From contig NZ_AUEA01000010.1 of assembly GCF_000425745.1 (NCBI RefSeq), forward strand, positions 1 to 64,000: a stretch of DNA of 64,000 nucleotides, read 5' to 3'. Shown in pieces: positions 49,387 to 57,942 of the stretch. The notes beneath the pieces were generated by a model. It had not been told where the DNA came from. It did not search any database and saw only the letters and a program-made list of their open reading frames with translations. The position numbers and the translations under genes were made by a program. The DNA is from Pseudomonas cremoricolorata DSM 17059 = NBRC 16634. GTDB lineage: Bacteria; Pseudomonadota; Gammaproteobacteria; Pseudomonadales; Pseudomonadaceae. How positions within the stretch are numbered: the stretch's first letter is position 1; each line of letters starts with the position of its first letter.

Positions 49387-49806
49387 ATGGAAAAGCTGAA
49401 GCTATTGGCAGAGATGCTGCGCGGGCCGGCTCTGGCTATGCAAGGGCTGGATGTATCCCCCGAGGAGGCCGCAGCACAAGTAGCCGAGAGGTTCCCCGGG
49501 AAACCGTACTGCGTGGTTCAGGACTGGGTGCTCTTCGATCTAGAGATGCCCGATCTGGTACGTGACGGCATGGCCGGTATGGGGCAAAAGCCCATTATGC
49601 TCGTGTTTCTCGACATGGTGCACGACACCCTTGGGCGGTACCCCGTTGGTGGCTGGGCCCGGACTGCACCCCTGCATTCCTTCGTAGAAGAGCGTTTTTT
49701 TGAGACCAAAGACTCTGTCTATGTCCTCATTGGCCCGGGCCAGCGTCGGCGCGCCACACTTTCCTCAATTATCAGACTTCCAACCGGAATGGGATCGATT
49801 GAATAA
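49387..49806 (+). CDS. Small unknown protein ending the phosphoesterase unit
   Basis: A 139-aa protein starting eight bases after member B; upstream GTG and TTG codons are less likely starts. It has a helical N-terminal third (SPEEAAAQVAERFPG), then KPIMLVFLDMVHDTLGRYP and a C-terminal FFETKDSVYVLIGPGQRR strand that echoes the YVLV ends of its neighbours. It resembles, from memory, small Pseudomonas proteins grouped as DUF6957; this is unverified. No membrane segment. Confidence 0.55.
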   Translation: MEKLKLLAEMLRGPALAMQGLDVSPEEAAAQVAERFPGKPYCVVQDWVLFDLEMPDLVRDGMAGMGQKPIMLVFLDMVHDTLGRYPVGGWARTAPLHSFVEERFFETKDSVYVLIGPGQRRRATLSSIIRLPTGMGSIE

Positions 49807-49865
49807 GTGGGTGCGCCTAGCCGCCACTGACTTCTAGACTGACCCCCTGCTCTCAGGATCCTTGA

Positions 49866-50129
49866 GATTCTCTCAACGGAAACCTGATCCCGGCTCAACG
49901 AGACGTTCAGATTGGCATCGCTTACTTGGACGGATCTCTGTGCACATTCCCTCCCAAAGCCTGGGATCCACCTGCCACGAAGATCCGCCAGGATGGCCGG
50001 AGTTTTTCTATCACCGCCCGCAAACGCGATGATGGGACGCTTGTCCAGAACGTAGTGGCAAAAACTGACTACGTCTATTGGAGCGCAGCAGGTGCTGGGC
50101 TAGAGTTTCAGGATCTATCAGCCCGGTGA
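49866..50129 (+). pseudogene. Possible gene remnant without a start codon
   Basis: The frame between two stops encodes QIGIAYLDGSLCTFPPKAWD...KRDDGTLVQNVVAKTDYVYWSAA, which has protein-like composition, but there is no ATG or GTG in it. A TTG at 49926 would cut into the conserved-looking part and lacks a ribosome site. It may be the tail of a deleted gene or a small gene with a rare start. It lies between the phosphoesterase unit and the OLD nuclease. Confidence 0.35.
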
Positions 50130-50159
50130 AATACCTTAAGCCGTCACAAGGAAGAGGCT

Positions 50160-52469
50160 ATGCAGATCCAGTACCTAGAGATCGCGAATTTCCGCAAGCT
50201 CCTGTCCGTTCGAATCGACCTGGCCAGCACCACCACCCTGTTGGTCGGCGCTAACAACAGTGGTAAATCCTCTGCAATGTTGGCGTTGCGAAAATTCCTG
50301 CTCTCGAAAGCTAGCGCTTTCCGCCTCCAAGATTTGACACTTGCTCACCTCACGGCCATCAATGAGATTGGTGTCGAGTGGGAAAAGGTTGACGAAACCT
50401 TTGCGACACCAGTTGCGAACGATTGGAAGCATTGGTTGCCCACTCTCGATCTATGGGTGGAAGCCTCGAAAGGGGAGCTGCACTACATCAAGGATTTGAT
50501 TCCCAATTTTTCCTGGAAAGGTGGCTGTGTCGGGATGCGTTTTCGACTTGAGCCCAAGGACATGGCCAAACTCTTTACCGATTACCGGAAAGAGCGTAAC
50601 CGGGTCAAAACCCTGTTGCAGGAGATCTCGAACAAGACCGAGAAAGGAAAAACTCCGCCCACGCTGTCACTTTGGCCGCAAAGCCTGCATGACTACCTTA
50701 ACCGTCGCTTGGGGGCGATGTTTACCATACGCTGGTACCGTCTAGACCCGGCGCAGCTCTGCGACCCAGATCCCGAGACTCGTCACGCCAGCCTGCAAGG
50801 ACTGTCTGCTAATGCACTTCCGCTGGAGAGCAACCCGCTGACCGATCTCATACGCGTGCACGAGATCAATGCGCAGCGTGGCTTCGGTGATAGCGCCGAG
50901 GAGTCCGTCACTGAGGGGCGAGGTGGCTCAGGGAAAAAACTAACTGAGCAACTGCGTGCTTACTACAGTCGGCATCTCGATCCCGGAGACAGCCCTGACA
51001 TTTCAGATTTGGAAGCGCTGACAGCCATTCAAGCTGCGCAGTCGGCGTTCGATTCCCGACTAACCTCCAGTTTCGCTCCCGCCCTTGTAGAGGTCGCAGG
51101 TCTGGGCTATCCGAACACTACTGACCCTGCGATCAGGGTGGAAACCAGGCTTTCCCCTACGGACGGCATGAACCATGAAGCTGCGGTGCTGTTCGAGTTG
51201 GATTCAGTCGCAGGCGCACCTGGTGCTCCTCCCATGCGTCTGCCCGAAACATCCAATGGTCTCGGTTACCAAAACCTGATCTCGATGATTTTCCAGCTGA
51301 TGGCATTTCGGGATGAGTGGCTGAGGAAGTACAAAAATACCGAGGAGCAGTCCGACGCCGGCATTGAGCCGATCCACCTCGTGCTGGTTGAGGAGCCAGA
51401 GGCTCATCTTCATGTTCAAGTGCAGCAGGCCTTTATCAAGCACGCGTATCACGTCCTATGTAATGACCCGCTTCTCAAGAAATACCCGAGGCTCAAAACA
51501 CAACTGGTGGTCAGCTCTCACTCCAGCCATGTTGCTCATGAGACGGACTATGCAAACCTTCGGTATTTCCGAAGGCTACCCGCAGGAATGGCCGGTGTGC
51601 CTATCCCGGTGTCCACCGTCTCTAACTTGAGCACAGTGTTTGGCGACAAAAACCGTCACAGGCAAACCAAGGAGTTCGTGACTCGTTACCTGCGGGCGCA
51701 GCATGCCGATCTCTTCTTTGCTGACGCAGTGATCTTGGTTGAAGGCGCTGCGGAGCGAATGATGTTGCCGCATTTCCTACGCAGTCAATTTTCGTTCCTT
51801 GACCGTTGCTACATCACCATTCTGGATATTGGTGGCAGTCACGCACATCGCCTCAGGCCACTAGTCGATGCATTGGGAATCGTGACGCTGGTTATCACGG
51901 ATCTGGATGCCGGACTGAAAAAATCAGCGGTACCCGTCAAGCGCAAAGCCGAACAAGAAACCAATAACCCCACCCTGCGCGGCTGGGTCACCGCCCTGGG
52001 AATAGGGCACGATGTCGACACCTTGCTGGATCTCGATGCGGAGAAAAAATCGCAGCAGATAGACGACTTGTTTGCGATCCGCATTGCGTATCAGACACCC
52101 ATCAGCGTCGTTCTCCCCAAGGCTGAAATTGAGGCCCAGGCGCTGCCCAACACGTTTGAAGACAGCCTGGTGCTGAGCAATGTGCAGCACTTTGCAGTCA
52201 AGAAAGGCCGTGGTCTGACCAAGTCTTTCGCCAAAGCGCTCCGTGAGTCTGCCACGGTAGACGACCTAGGTAAGGCTTTGTTTGAAGCGCTCAGGACGGG
52301 TGACAAAGCGGAGTTTGCACTACAGGTGCTTGGGGATCCCGACTTCGCCGAGGTGGCTATTCCAGAGTACATCCGGGAAGGGCTCGTCTGGTTAGAGGAA
52401 AAGCTGAAGAAGAAGAGCAAGGAGCTCTTGATTATCCCGACGGCCAGTGTCGAGGTAACGCCCGAATGA
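50160..52469 (+). CDS. OLD-family ATPase/Toprim nuclease (Gabija GajA-like)
   Basis: This 769-aa protein has an ABC-type ATPase split by a dimer insert: Walker A GANNSGKSS (30-38) and Walker B VLVEEPEAHLH (about 407-417). A Toprim nuclease follows, with VILVEGAAER (524 onward) and the acidic pair in ITDLDAG (Asp581, Asp583). It is followed by an overlapping UvrD-type helicase gene, the layout of class 2 OLD systems and Gabija, where GajA nicks DNA when nucleotides are depleted. It is longer than the first described GajA (roughly 580 aa), so it may be a variant. AGGAAGAGG precedes the ATG. Confidence 0.8.
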   Translation: MQIQYLEIANFRKLLSVRIDLASTTTLLVGANNSGKSSAMLALRKFLLSKASAFRLQDLTLAHLTAINEIGVEWEKVDETFATPVANDWKHWLPTLDLWVEASKGELHYIKDLIPNFSWKGGCVGMRFRLEPKDMAKLFTDYRKERNRVKTLLQEISNKTEKGKTPPTLSLWPQSLHDYLNRRLGAMFTIRWYRLDPAQLCDPDPETRHASLQGLSANALPLESNPLTDLIRVHEINAQRGFGDSAEESVTEGRGGSGKKLTEQLRAYYSRHLDPGDSPDISDLEALTAIQAAQSAFDSRLTSSFAPALVEVAGLGYPNTTDPAIRVETRLSPTDGMNHEAAVLFELDSVAGAPGAPPMRLPETSNGLGYQNLISMIFQLMAFRDEWLRKYKNTEEQSDAGIEPIHLVLVEEPEAHLHVQVQQAFIKHAYHVLCNDPLLKKYPRLKTQLVVSSHSSHVAHETDYANLRYFRRLPAGMAGVPIPVSTVSNLSTVFGDKNRHRQTKEFVTRYLRAQHADLFFADAVILVEGAAERMMLPHFLRSQFSFLDRCYITILDIGGSHAHRLRPLVDALGIVTLVITDLDAGLKKSAVPVKRKAEQETNNPTLRGWVTALGIGHDVDTLLDLDAEKKSQQIDDLFAIRIAYQTPISVVLPKAEIEAQALPNTFEDSLVLSNVQHFAVKKGRGLTKSFAKALRESATVDDLGKALFEALRTGDKAEFALQVLGDPDFAEVAIPEYIREGLVWLEEKLKKKSKELLIIPTASVEVTPE

Positions 52470-54340
52470 GTGCCATAAAGGATACCACCGATGAAGTCAC
52501 GCCCACTGCGGATGACATTATCAAGCAATGCTTGAATCTTGAGACGCCACGCAGCTTTTTCCTATATGCCGGCGCCGGCTCAGGTAAGACCCACTCCCTC
52601 GTCGTAGCGGTGAAATCACTCAAGGAACGCGAACGTCAGCGCCTCACCTTTGAAGGCCGCCAAATCGCGATCATCACGTACACCAACGCAGCCTGTGAGG
52701 AGATCGCGCGCCGACTTGAGCACGATCCGCTGGTTGAGGTTTCAACCATTCATGCTTTCTCTTGGAAGATGATCAAGGGCTTCAACGACGATATTCGTGA
52801 ATGGTTACGTATCAAGCTTGCGGACGATATCGCTGAGTTGGACGACAAGCTCGGTCGGGCGAAATCAGTGAACAAGACCTACCTGGCTAACAAGGCGAGC
52901 CGGGATAGCAAAGCCCGTCGCTTGGCGGCGTTGGATGAAATTTACGAATTCACCTATAGCCCGTCAGGAGATAACCGAAGTAGGCAATCGCTGAACCACA
53001 GTGAAGTCATTCAGATGGCCGCAGCGTTTCTACCCCAGCCACCTTTGCTCGATGTTTTGGCGGATCGGCACCCGGTGCTGCTCATCGATGAGAGCCAGGA
53101 TACGTACGGCCCGCTCATGGATGCATTTCTTGAAGCGCAGGCAGCGATTCCTGGAAGATTTTGCTTAGGCCTGCTCGGCGACACGATGCAGCGAATTTAC
53201 AACGACGGGAAGCCAAAGCTCTATGAGGCGATACCGCGCGACTGGGCCAGGCCCGAAAAACGTATCAATCGTCGTTGCCCGATCCGAGTTGTCGATTTGA
53301 TCAACAAAATCCGAGCGGGAGCGGATGATCATCAACAGATACCAAAGCAGGGAGCGGCCCAAGGTGCTGTGCGTATGTTCTGCATCCGGCAGGCACCGGG
53401 GCAAGATTTCAGCTTGGAAGACCGGATCGCTAATCAAATGGCAGCTATCACGGGCGATGCTCAGTGGTCGAATGGCATGGAAGGCCGCAAGACGCTGATC
53501 TTGGAGCACAAGATGGCTGCCCGCCGCATGGGTTTTGAAGGGGTATTCGCGCCACTCTATGCCGTTGAACATCTGAATACTGCACTGTTGGACGGTACGT
53601 TACCCATCCTCAGGGTTTTCTTTGATGGGGTCGCTCCAATCGTCGCCGCAGCCCGTTCAGATGATTTCACGCTCATGGAGGCGGTGCGGCTACGCTCTCC
53701 TTTGCTTGATCCTAAGCACCTGGAGGCGGCTGGAGAGGGGCAATTCAAACTGTTGGAATCTGTTGGCGCGGCGACCCACTCTCTCTGCGGGCTGCTGGAA
53801 GGCAACGACCCGTTGATTGAGGAGGTGATCCACATCCTCCAGAGCACAGGTTTGCTTACGCTGCCCGATCGACTCGTTGCCGCAGTGGCTCAAGGTGCCA
53901 CTTCAGACCCTGCACCCGAAACAACGGATCGTGAGGCACTTGAAATCCATGCTTATCGGGTTGTTCTGGGGCGTCGTTACTCCGAAATCGCGGCCTTTGG
54001 TGGCTACGCGAATGGCCTCTCGCCCTACGGCACCCACCAGGGGGTCAAAGGCTTAGAGTTTCCTCGGGTGATGGTCATCCTAAACGACGAAGAAGCAGGT
54101 GGTTTTCTGTTCAGCTATGAAAAATTGCTCGGTGTTAAACCCGCTTCGCCGAGCGACGTGAAGAATGAGCGCGAGGGACTCGACAATTCGCTATCACGTA
54201 CGCAAAGGCTTCTTTACGTCACCTGCAGTCGTGCAGAGCAGAGCTTGGCCATCGTCGTCTACAGCGCACAGCCTGAGATTGCGAAAGCTACAGTCATTGA
54301 CGCTGGCTGGTTAACAGCCGAAGAGATCGTGGTGCTTTAA
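52466..54340 (+). CDS. UvrD/Rep-type helicase paired with OLD nuclease (Gabija GajB-like)
   Basis: A 624-aa superfamily 1 helicase. AGAGSGKT (residues 35-42) is the Walker A, the TYTNAACEEIARR segment is motif Ia, LLIDESQD (205-212) is motif II, HQGVKGLEFPRV (524 onward) is motif V and LLYVTCSRAEQSL is motif VI. The start overlaps the nuclease stop (ATGA), so the pair is translationally coupled. In Gabija the helicase assembles with or activates the nuclease. It is larger than B. cereus GajB (about 490 aa), mostly between motifs IV and V. Confidence 0.8.
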   Translation: MSAIKDTTDEVTPTADDIIKQCLNLETPRSFFLYAGAGSGKTHSLVVAVKSLKERERQRLTFEGRQIAIITYTNAACEEIARRLEHDPLVEVSTIHAFSWKMIKGFNDDIREWLRIKLADDIAELDDKLGRAKSVNKTYLANKASRDSKARRLAALDEIYEFTYSPSGDNRSRQSLNHSEVIQMAAAFLPQPPLLDVLADRHPVLLIDESQDTYGPLMDAFLEAQAAIPGRFCLGLLGDTMQRIYNDGKPKLYEAIPRDWARPEKRINRRCPIRVVDLINKIRAGADDHQQIPKQGAAQGAVRMFCIRQAPGQDFSLEDRIANQMAAITGDAQWSNGMEGRKTLILEHKMAARRMGFEGVFAPLYAVEHLNTALLDGTLPILRVFFDGVAPIVAAARSDDFTLMEAVRLRSPLLDPKHLEAAGEGQFKLLESVGAATHSLCGLLEGNDPLIEEVIHILQSTGLLTLPDRLVAAVAQGATSDPAPETTDREALEIHAYRVVLGRRYSEIAAFGGYANGLSPYGTHQGVKGLEFPRVMVILNDEEAGGFLFSYEKLLGVKPASPSDVKNEREGLDNSLSRTQRLLYVTCSRAEQSLAIVVYSAQPEIAKATVIDAGWLTAEEIVVL

Positions 54341-54348
54341 AGCAGCTC

Positions 54349-54386
54349 TTGAGGGGGCCGGCACACAGGCGCTCAGCCTTGCAACG
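54349..54386 (+). repeat. Diverged GGGGCCGG repeat, copy 1
   Basis: The stretch beginning GAGGGGGCCGGCACACAGGC is alignable over about 36 bases with the stretch at 54938-54975, sharing GGGGCCGGC, AC, AG and TGCAA blocks. It resembles the half of a Pseudomonas REP element that reads GGGGCCGGCACAGG, so a degenerate REP is the simplest explanation. Confidence 0.4.
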
Positions 54387-54937
54387 CCGCCGATTGGCCG
54401 CCATGCCTACTCACCGTGGCCTTCGAGGTCTTCACCCACGATGGGGACACGTTGAGCACCTTTCTGGCCGAGCAGGAGGCGCGAGCGGCTGCGAAGAAAC
54501 GCAAGTTTCGGTATTTCGAGCTCGTGTCCATCGTGCCGGTGTGATCGGCCTTTCTAGTTTCGTGGCTGCGGGCATCCAGCCCGGCTTGCCCGGCAACCTC
54601 AGCGTCGGTTGTACGCCAGCACGTGCTCTGCGAACCCCGTGAGATCAGTGAAGTCCTGACCCTGGGTACGGTTCAAGAGAAAGCCTTGAATGCCCACTGC
54701 TTGCGGCCCAGTGCGATCACATGTACGCCCGAGGAGGATGACGAGGATAGTTGAACGCTGGTCTTCTTGGCCGCAGCTGAGGACGCGTTCGAGCATGCAG
54801 GTTGGATCACACTTGTCGTTGGGCTGAGGTGGATTCTGGCGTCGGTGCAGAGTCTGAGTGCCGCTTGGGCTGGTCGAGCTGCGTGCCCGAGTCCTCTGTG
54901 TCTTGACCCAGGGTACGCCTCTCTCTTGCGATCAACT

Positions 54938-54975
54938 GTAAGGGGCCGGCAAACACGCCTTTAGTCGTGCAAGAC
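54938..54975 (+). repeat. Diverged GGGGCCGG repeat, copy 2
   Basis: TAAGGGGCCGGCAAACACGC followed by CTTTAGTCGTGCAA is the second direct copy. Its first 24 bases also match, in inverse orientation, the copy at 57689-57712. Confidence 0.4.
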
Positions 54976-55213
54976 GGGTGGGCCGGACGCATACTTTAAA
55001 TCAGTATTTTAAAGGGCTGCAACGGCCTCTAGACATCTCTGCTAGCTCTGAGAAATTCACTCTGTAGACCGGACAGAATGACCGCGAACTTTCCAAAAGC
55101 GCCAAGTTGATATGAAGCTCGAAGTCGTCATTCCAATGTGCCATTATCTCGGTTTGGCGACCCGTGCGAAGGCCCGGACAACCTAGCATCCAAGCTTCTA
55201 ATCAAGGACGGTT

Positions 55214-57502
55214 ATGCCTCAAGTCATCATCCCGCGTTCCTTTCGGAAAATGCTTCGAGACCTCAGCAAATCTGACAAAGTGGGCAAGAGTGCAGCCCAA
55301 CGTGCTGAAGCCGCTTGCACCCAAGCAAGCCTAAGCGACCAAATTCGCTTGGAACGAACGAAGAACGGTGAATCGCGCCTAGATTGCGAGAAGTACGAAC
55401 TCGGTGACGGTTACCGTTTGGTGCTTCAGCGGAACAAGGTCGGTACGGAAGACTTCTTGATCATGTTGTTTGTCGGATCCCATGCAGAATCTGATATCTG
55501 GCTGGAACTGCACCGCAAATACAAATGGGTGCGGAAGGATTCTGACGGCAAGATCGAATTCATCCAGGTGTCCAGCGCGGAAGAGCCGATCCGTCCACCG
55601 ATCATCGACGTTGCCATGGACACACCTGAGCACGTCCTGGATGAGCCGTTGCTGTCGACTTTTACCAGCGAGGATTTCAAAGGCTCGACGCTTCAGAGTG
55701 AGACCATTCAGATTCTGCTGGGTGTGACCAAAGGTGACTGGGGTGAGGCTGCAAACAGCATTCTCGAAAAAGTGGAAAAGCAGCAGGATTTCGAGTCTGC
55801 TGTGCTGGCTGCGGATGTGCTGGGCATGGCTGATCATGGCGATCACGAAGGGGCTCGGCAGCGGTTGCGCCTGGACGCTAAGCAAGCCCATGAGGTCAGT
55901 GCTGCTGACCTGCTCGAAGGTGTCAGTTCGCCGGTTAATGCTGAAACCTTCTATACGTGGAAGGAAGAAGAGGGCATGCCTGAGCCCTCCAACCGGGAAG
56001 AGTGGATGCTGTACCTGCATCCTGAACAGCGAAAGATCGCAATCGCAGACCTTGCTGGCCCTTCGCGCCTTAGGGGGGTATCCGGGAGTGGCAAAACCTG
56101 CGTCTTGGTGCACCGTGCTCAGTACTTGGCCAAGAAATATGGCGAATACGTGCTGGTGGTGACGCTGACTGACAGCATGCGCAAGCTTCTGAACTCGCTT
56201 GTCACATCCCTGTGCGGCCCGGAGCGTTCGCTGATCCATGTCACGACTATCCAGGCGTTGGCGCGTGATCTTGTCAATGATTTGAAACCAGATCCAACCC
56301 GCAGGCCAGTTGAGTCTTACACCGACGCTGCGCTGGCTGCTGTTATCAAGGCCGTACCTGAGTTCAATACTGGTGTTTCTGCACTTGGTCGACTTTCGGC
56401 ACATGATCTCAGGCATTTCCTGCGGGAGGAGCTGAGCTACATCCGCACTCGATTGCTGCCATCGGAATACTCAAACTACCTAAAATCTTCGTTCCGACGA
56501 ATTGGTCGGGGTAAAGCATTGGCGGAACCTGCTCGGAAATTAGTCATGCAGGGTCTTCAAGTTTATGAAGAATTCATTGCGCAGGGCGGTGCTCCAGATT
56601 TTGAGGGCATCGTGCAGGACGCCATCACCCTTCAGAATACTCTTGGGGAGAAGAGTAAAAAACGCTGGCGTGCCGTGCTGGCCGATGAGGTTCAGGATTT
56701 GAGCCAGAACGAGATTCACATGCTGTCGTTGATCAGGACGGACAGCGGTGATCTGCTGAAAACGGCTCCAGACGGTCTATTTTTGGTGGGCGATGGCGCG
56801 CAGACCATCTATAAGCGAGGCTTCTCGCTGAAAACGCTCGGGATCACGCTCAATCGGGCTAGCGTGTTTAAGAAGAACTACCGCAATACCAAAGAAATCC
56901 TGCAAGCCGCGTATGCCCTGATCATCAATTACGAATTTTCGGACATTGATGAAGATTCTCAGCAGAAGCCGTTGGCGCCTGACTTCGCCGTTCGGCGGGG
57001 TGAGCGCCCAGGACTCGTGAGGTGTAAGACCAAAGAGGACGAACTGGCGTACGTCATCTCTGCAATCACTAAAATCAAGGAAATCCACGGCGTCGAAGCT
57101 CTTGATGACGTGTGCGTGATCTCGCGGTCGCGAGGCTTCAGAAGTGATGTGATTCAGGCCATGATGGGCTTGGGCATACCTCATGTTGACATCAAGGCTT
57201 CGATCGATGCGCCAGGTGTTCGTGTGTCGACAGTGGAAAGCGCCAAAGGGTTTGAGTTTGGCTGCGTGTTCCTTGCCAGTGTGGCCGAGCCGGTTTCCAT
57301 TGCTCGTCCGCAAGAAGTGACTGACGCTGGTGATGTTGCCAAGCTGTATGTCGCGATGACACGTGCCCGTGATCAGCTTCATATCAGCTACATCTCTAAC
57401 GCTGAGTTGTCTCCCGTCGAAGCACTGAACACTATCCAGCCCTGGTGTGAGCTATTGAAGTTTAAAGGCGGAAAAGTCCGGTCGCTTACTGAATACGCAT
57501 GA
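55214..57502 (+). CDS. UvrD/Rep-type helicase with possible RelE-like N-terminal domain
   Basis: The 762-aa protein is encoded alone. Residues 1-105 are basic and helical and then read DGYRLVLQRNKVG...FLIMLFVGSHAESDIWLE, a strand pattern and HD-like end reminiscent of RelE/ParE toxins. The rest is an SF1 helicase: Walker A GVSGSGKT (288-295), DEVQD (491-495), VGDGAQTIYKRGF (motif III), KKNYRNTKEIL (IV), VESAKGFEFGCVF (V) and YVAMTRARDQLHI (VI). Helicase activity is well supported. The toxin-like fold and a defence role are inference. It is flanked by inverted GGGGCCGG repeats. Confidence 0.78.
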   Translation: MPQVIIPRSFRKMLRDLSKSDKVGKSAAQRAEAACTQASLSDQIRLERTKNGESRLDCEKYELGDGYRLVLQRNKVGTEDFLIMLFVGSHAESDIWLELHRKYKWVRKDSDGKIEFIQVSSAEEPIRPPIIDVAMDTPEHVLDEPLLSTFTSEDFKGSTLQSETIQILLGVTKGDWGEAANSILEKVEKQQDFESAVLAADVLGMADHGDHEGARQRLRLDAKQAHEVSAADLLEGVSSPVNAETFYTWKEEEGMPEPSNREEWMLYLHPEQRKIAIADLAGPSRLRGVSGSGKTCVLVHRAQYLAKKYGEYVLVVTLTDSMRKLLNSLVTSLCGPERSLIHVTTIQALARDLVNDLKPDPTRRPVESYTDAALAAVIKAVPEFNTGVSALGRLSAHDLRHFLREELSYIRTRLLPSEYSNYLKSSFRRIGRGKALAEPARKLVMQGLQVYEEFIAQGGAPDFEGIVQDAITLQNTLGEKSKKRWRAVLADEVQDLSQNEIHMLSLIRTDSGDLLKTAPDGLFLVGDGAQTIYKRGFSLKTLGITLNRASVFKKNYRNTKEILQAAYALIINYEFSDIDEDSQQKPLAPDFAVRRGERPGLVRCKTKEDELAYVISAITKIKEIHGVEALDDVCVISRSRGFRSDVIQAMMGLGIPHVDIKASIDAPGVRVSTVESAKGFEFGCVFLASVAEPVSIARPQEVTDAGDVAKLYVAMTRARDQLHISYISNAELSPVEALNTIQPWCELLKFKGGKVRSLTEYA

Positions 57503-57626
57503 GCGCGCACTGAGGAGTTGGCCGCGCTGGCTGGCTCCCTCAGCGTAACCGTCCTCCAACAAACGTTCCTGTCTCAACCGCCGAAAGCATAGTGTCCAGC
57601 TAGTTAAGTGGTAGCGATCCTAGCGT

Positions 57627-57674
57627 TAAGGGTAATTGCGTCCGCTTGAAAATACGCGGACACAATTACCCTTA
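57627..57674. repeat. 48-base palindrome, relative of the IS66 left-end palindrome
   Basis: TAAGGGTAATTGCGTCCGC pairs almost perfectly with the mirror arm GCGGACACAATTACCCTTA around TTGAAAATAC. The structure, loop and outer TAAGGG/CCTTA are shared with 61688-61737, but the inner arms differ in matched pairs. No IS66 gene follows this copy. Confidence 0.7.
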
Positions 57675-57688
57675 CCGGGCAGGCTCGG

Positions 57689-57712
57689 AAGGTGTGTTCA
57701 CCGGCCCCTTAC
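57689..57712 (-). repeat. Diverged GGGGCCGG repeat, copy 3 (inverted)
   Basis: Read on the minus strand this is TAAGGGGCCGGTGAACACAC, matching copy 2 (54938) at most of its first 20 bases. Copies 2 and 3 thus form an inverted pair around the helicase gene at 55214. Confidence 0.4.
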
Positions 57713-57942
57713 GATCAACTCATCCGAAAATCGTTGGGCCATGGGTGTCCACCAGGAGGCCAGGATCAGTCAACATCCCCCCTGATTTGATTGCGGTTGG
57801 GATGCTGTCAGCTGGGGCTTCTGAGTGGTCTGGGGCTTCAAGAATGGCGCGGGGGGCGGGGGCCCGAAGGCAGTGAAATAACGCATCAGGAGGCTGCCGG
57901 CCCACGCGAGACACATCAAAACGCCATCAATAACCTAGACGC

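Larger units (their letters stand above)
54341..55213. other. Gene-poor stretch between two helicase genes
   Basis: These 873 bases hold no gene I can support. There is a short frame with protein-like sequence (54416-54544, + strand: VAFEVFTHDGDTLSTFLAEQ then EARAAAKKRKFRYFELV) lacking a credible start, and on the minus strand another fragment (54599-54796) ending FTDLTGFAEHVLAYNRR. Both look like decayed gene pieces. Two copies of a GGGGCCGG repeat and two copies of TGACCCWGGGTACG (54658 and 54904) also lie here. The promoter of the next gene should be near 55000-55200; no consensus found. Confidence 0.4.
57503..57942. other. Gene-free stretch with palindrome and repeat
   Basis: These 440 bases show no gene. 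They hold a 48-base palindrome (57627-57674) like the one at the IS66 left end and the inverted GGGGCCGG copy (57689-57712). They must also hold the promoter of the nuclease-helicase pair, which I cannot pick out. Confidence 0.5.

Noticed and set aside
55001..55189. 62-codon frame on the minus strand before the helicase gene
   Set aside because: No ribosome site, no recognisable domain, and it lies where the helicase promoter must be; not supported as a gene.
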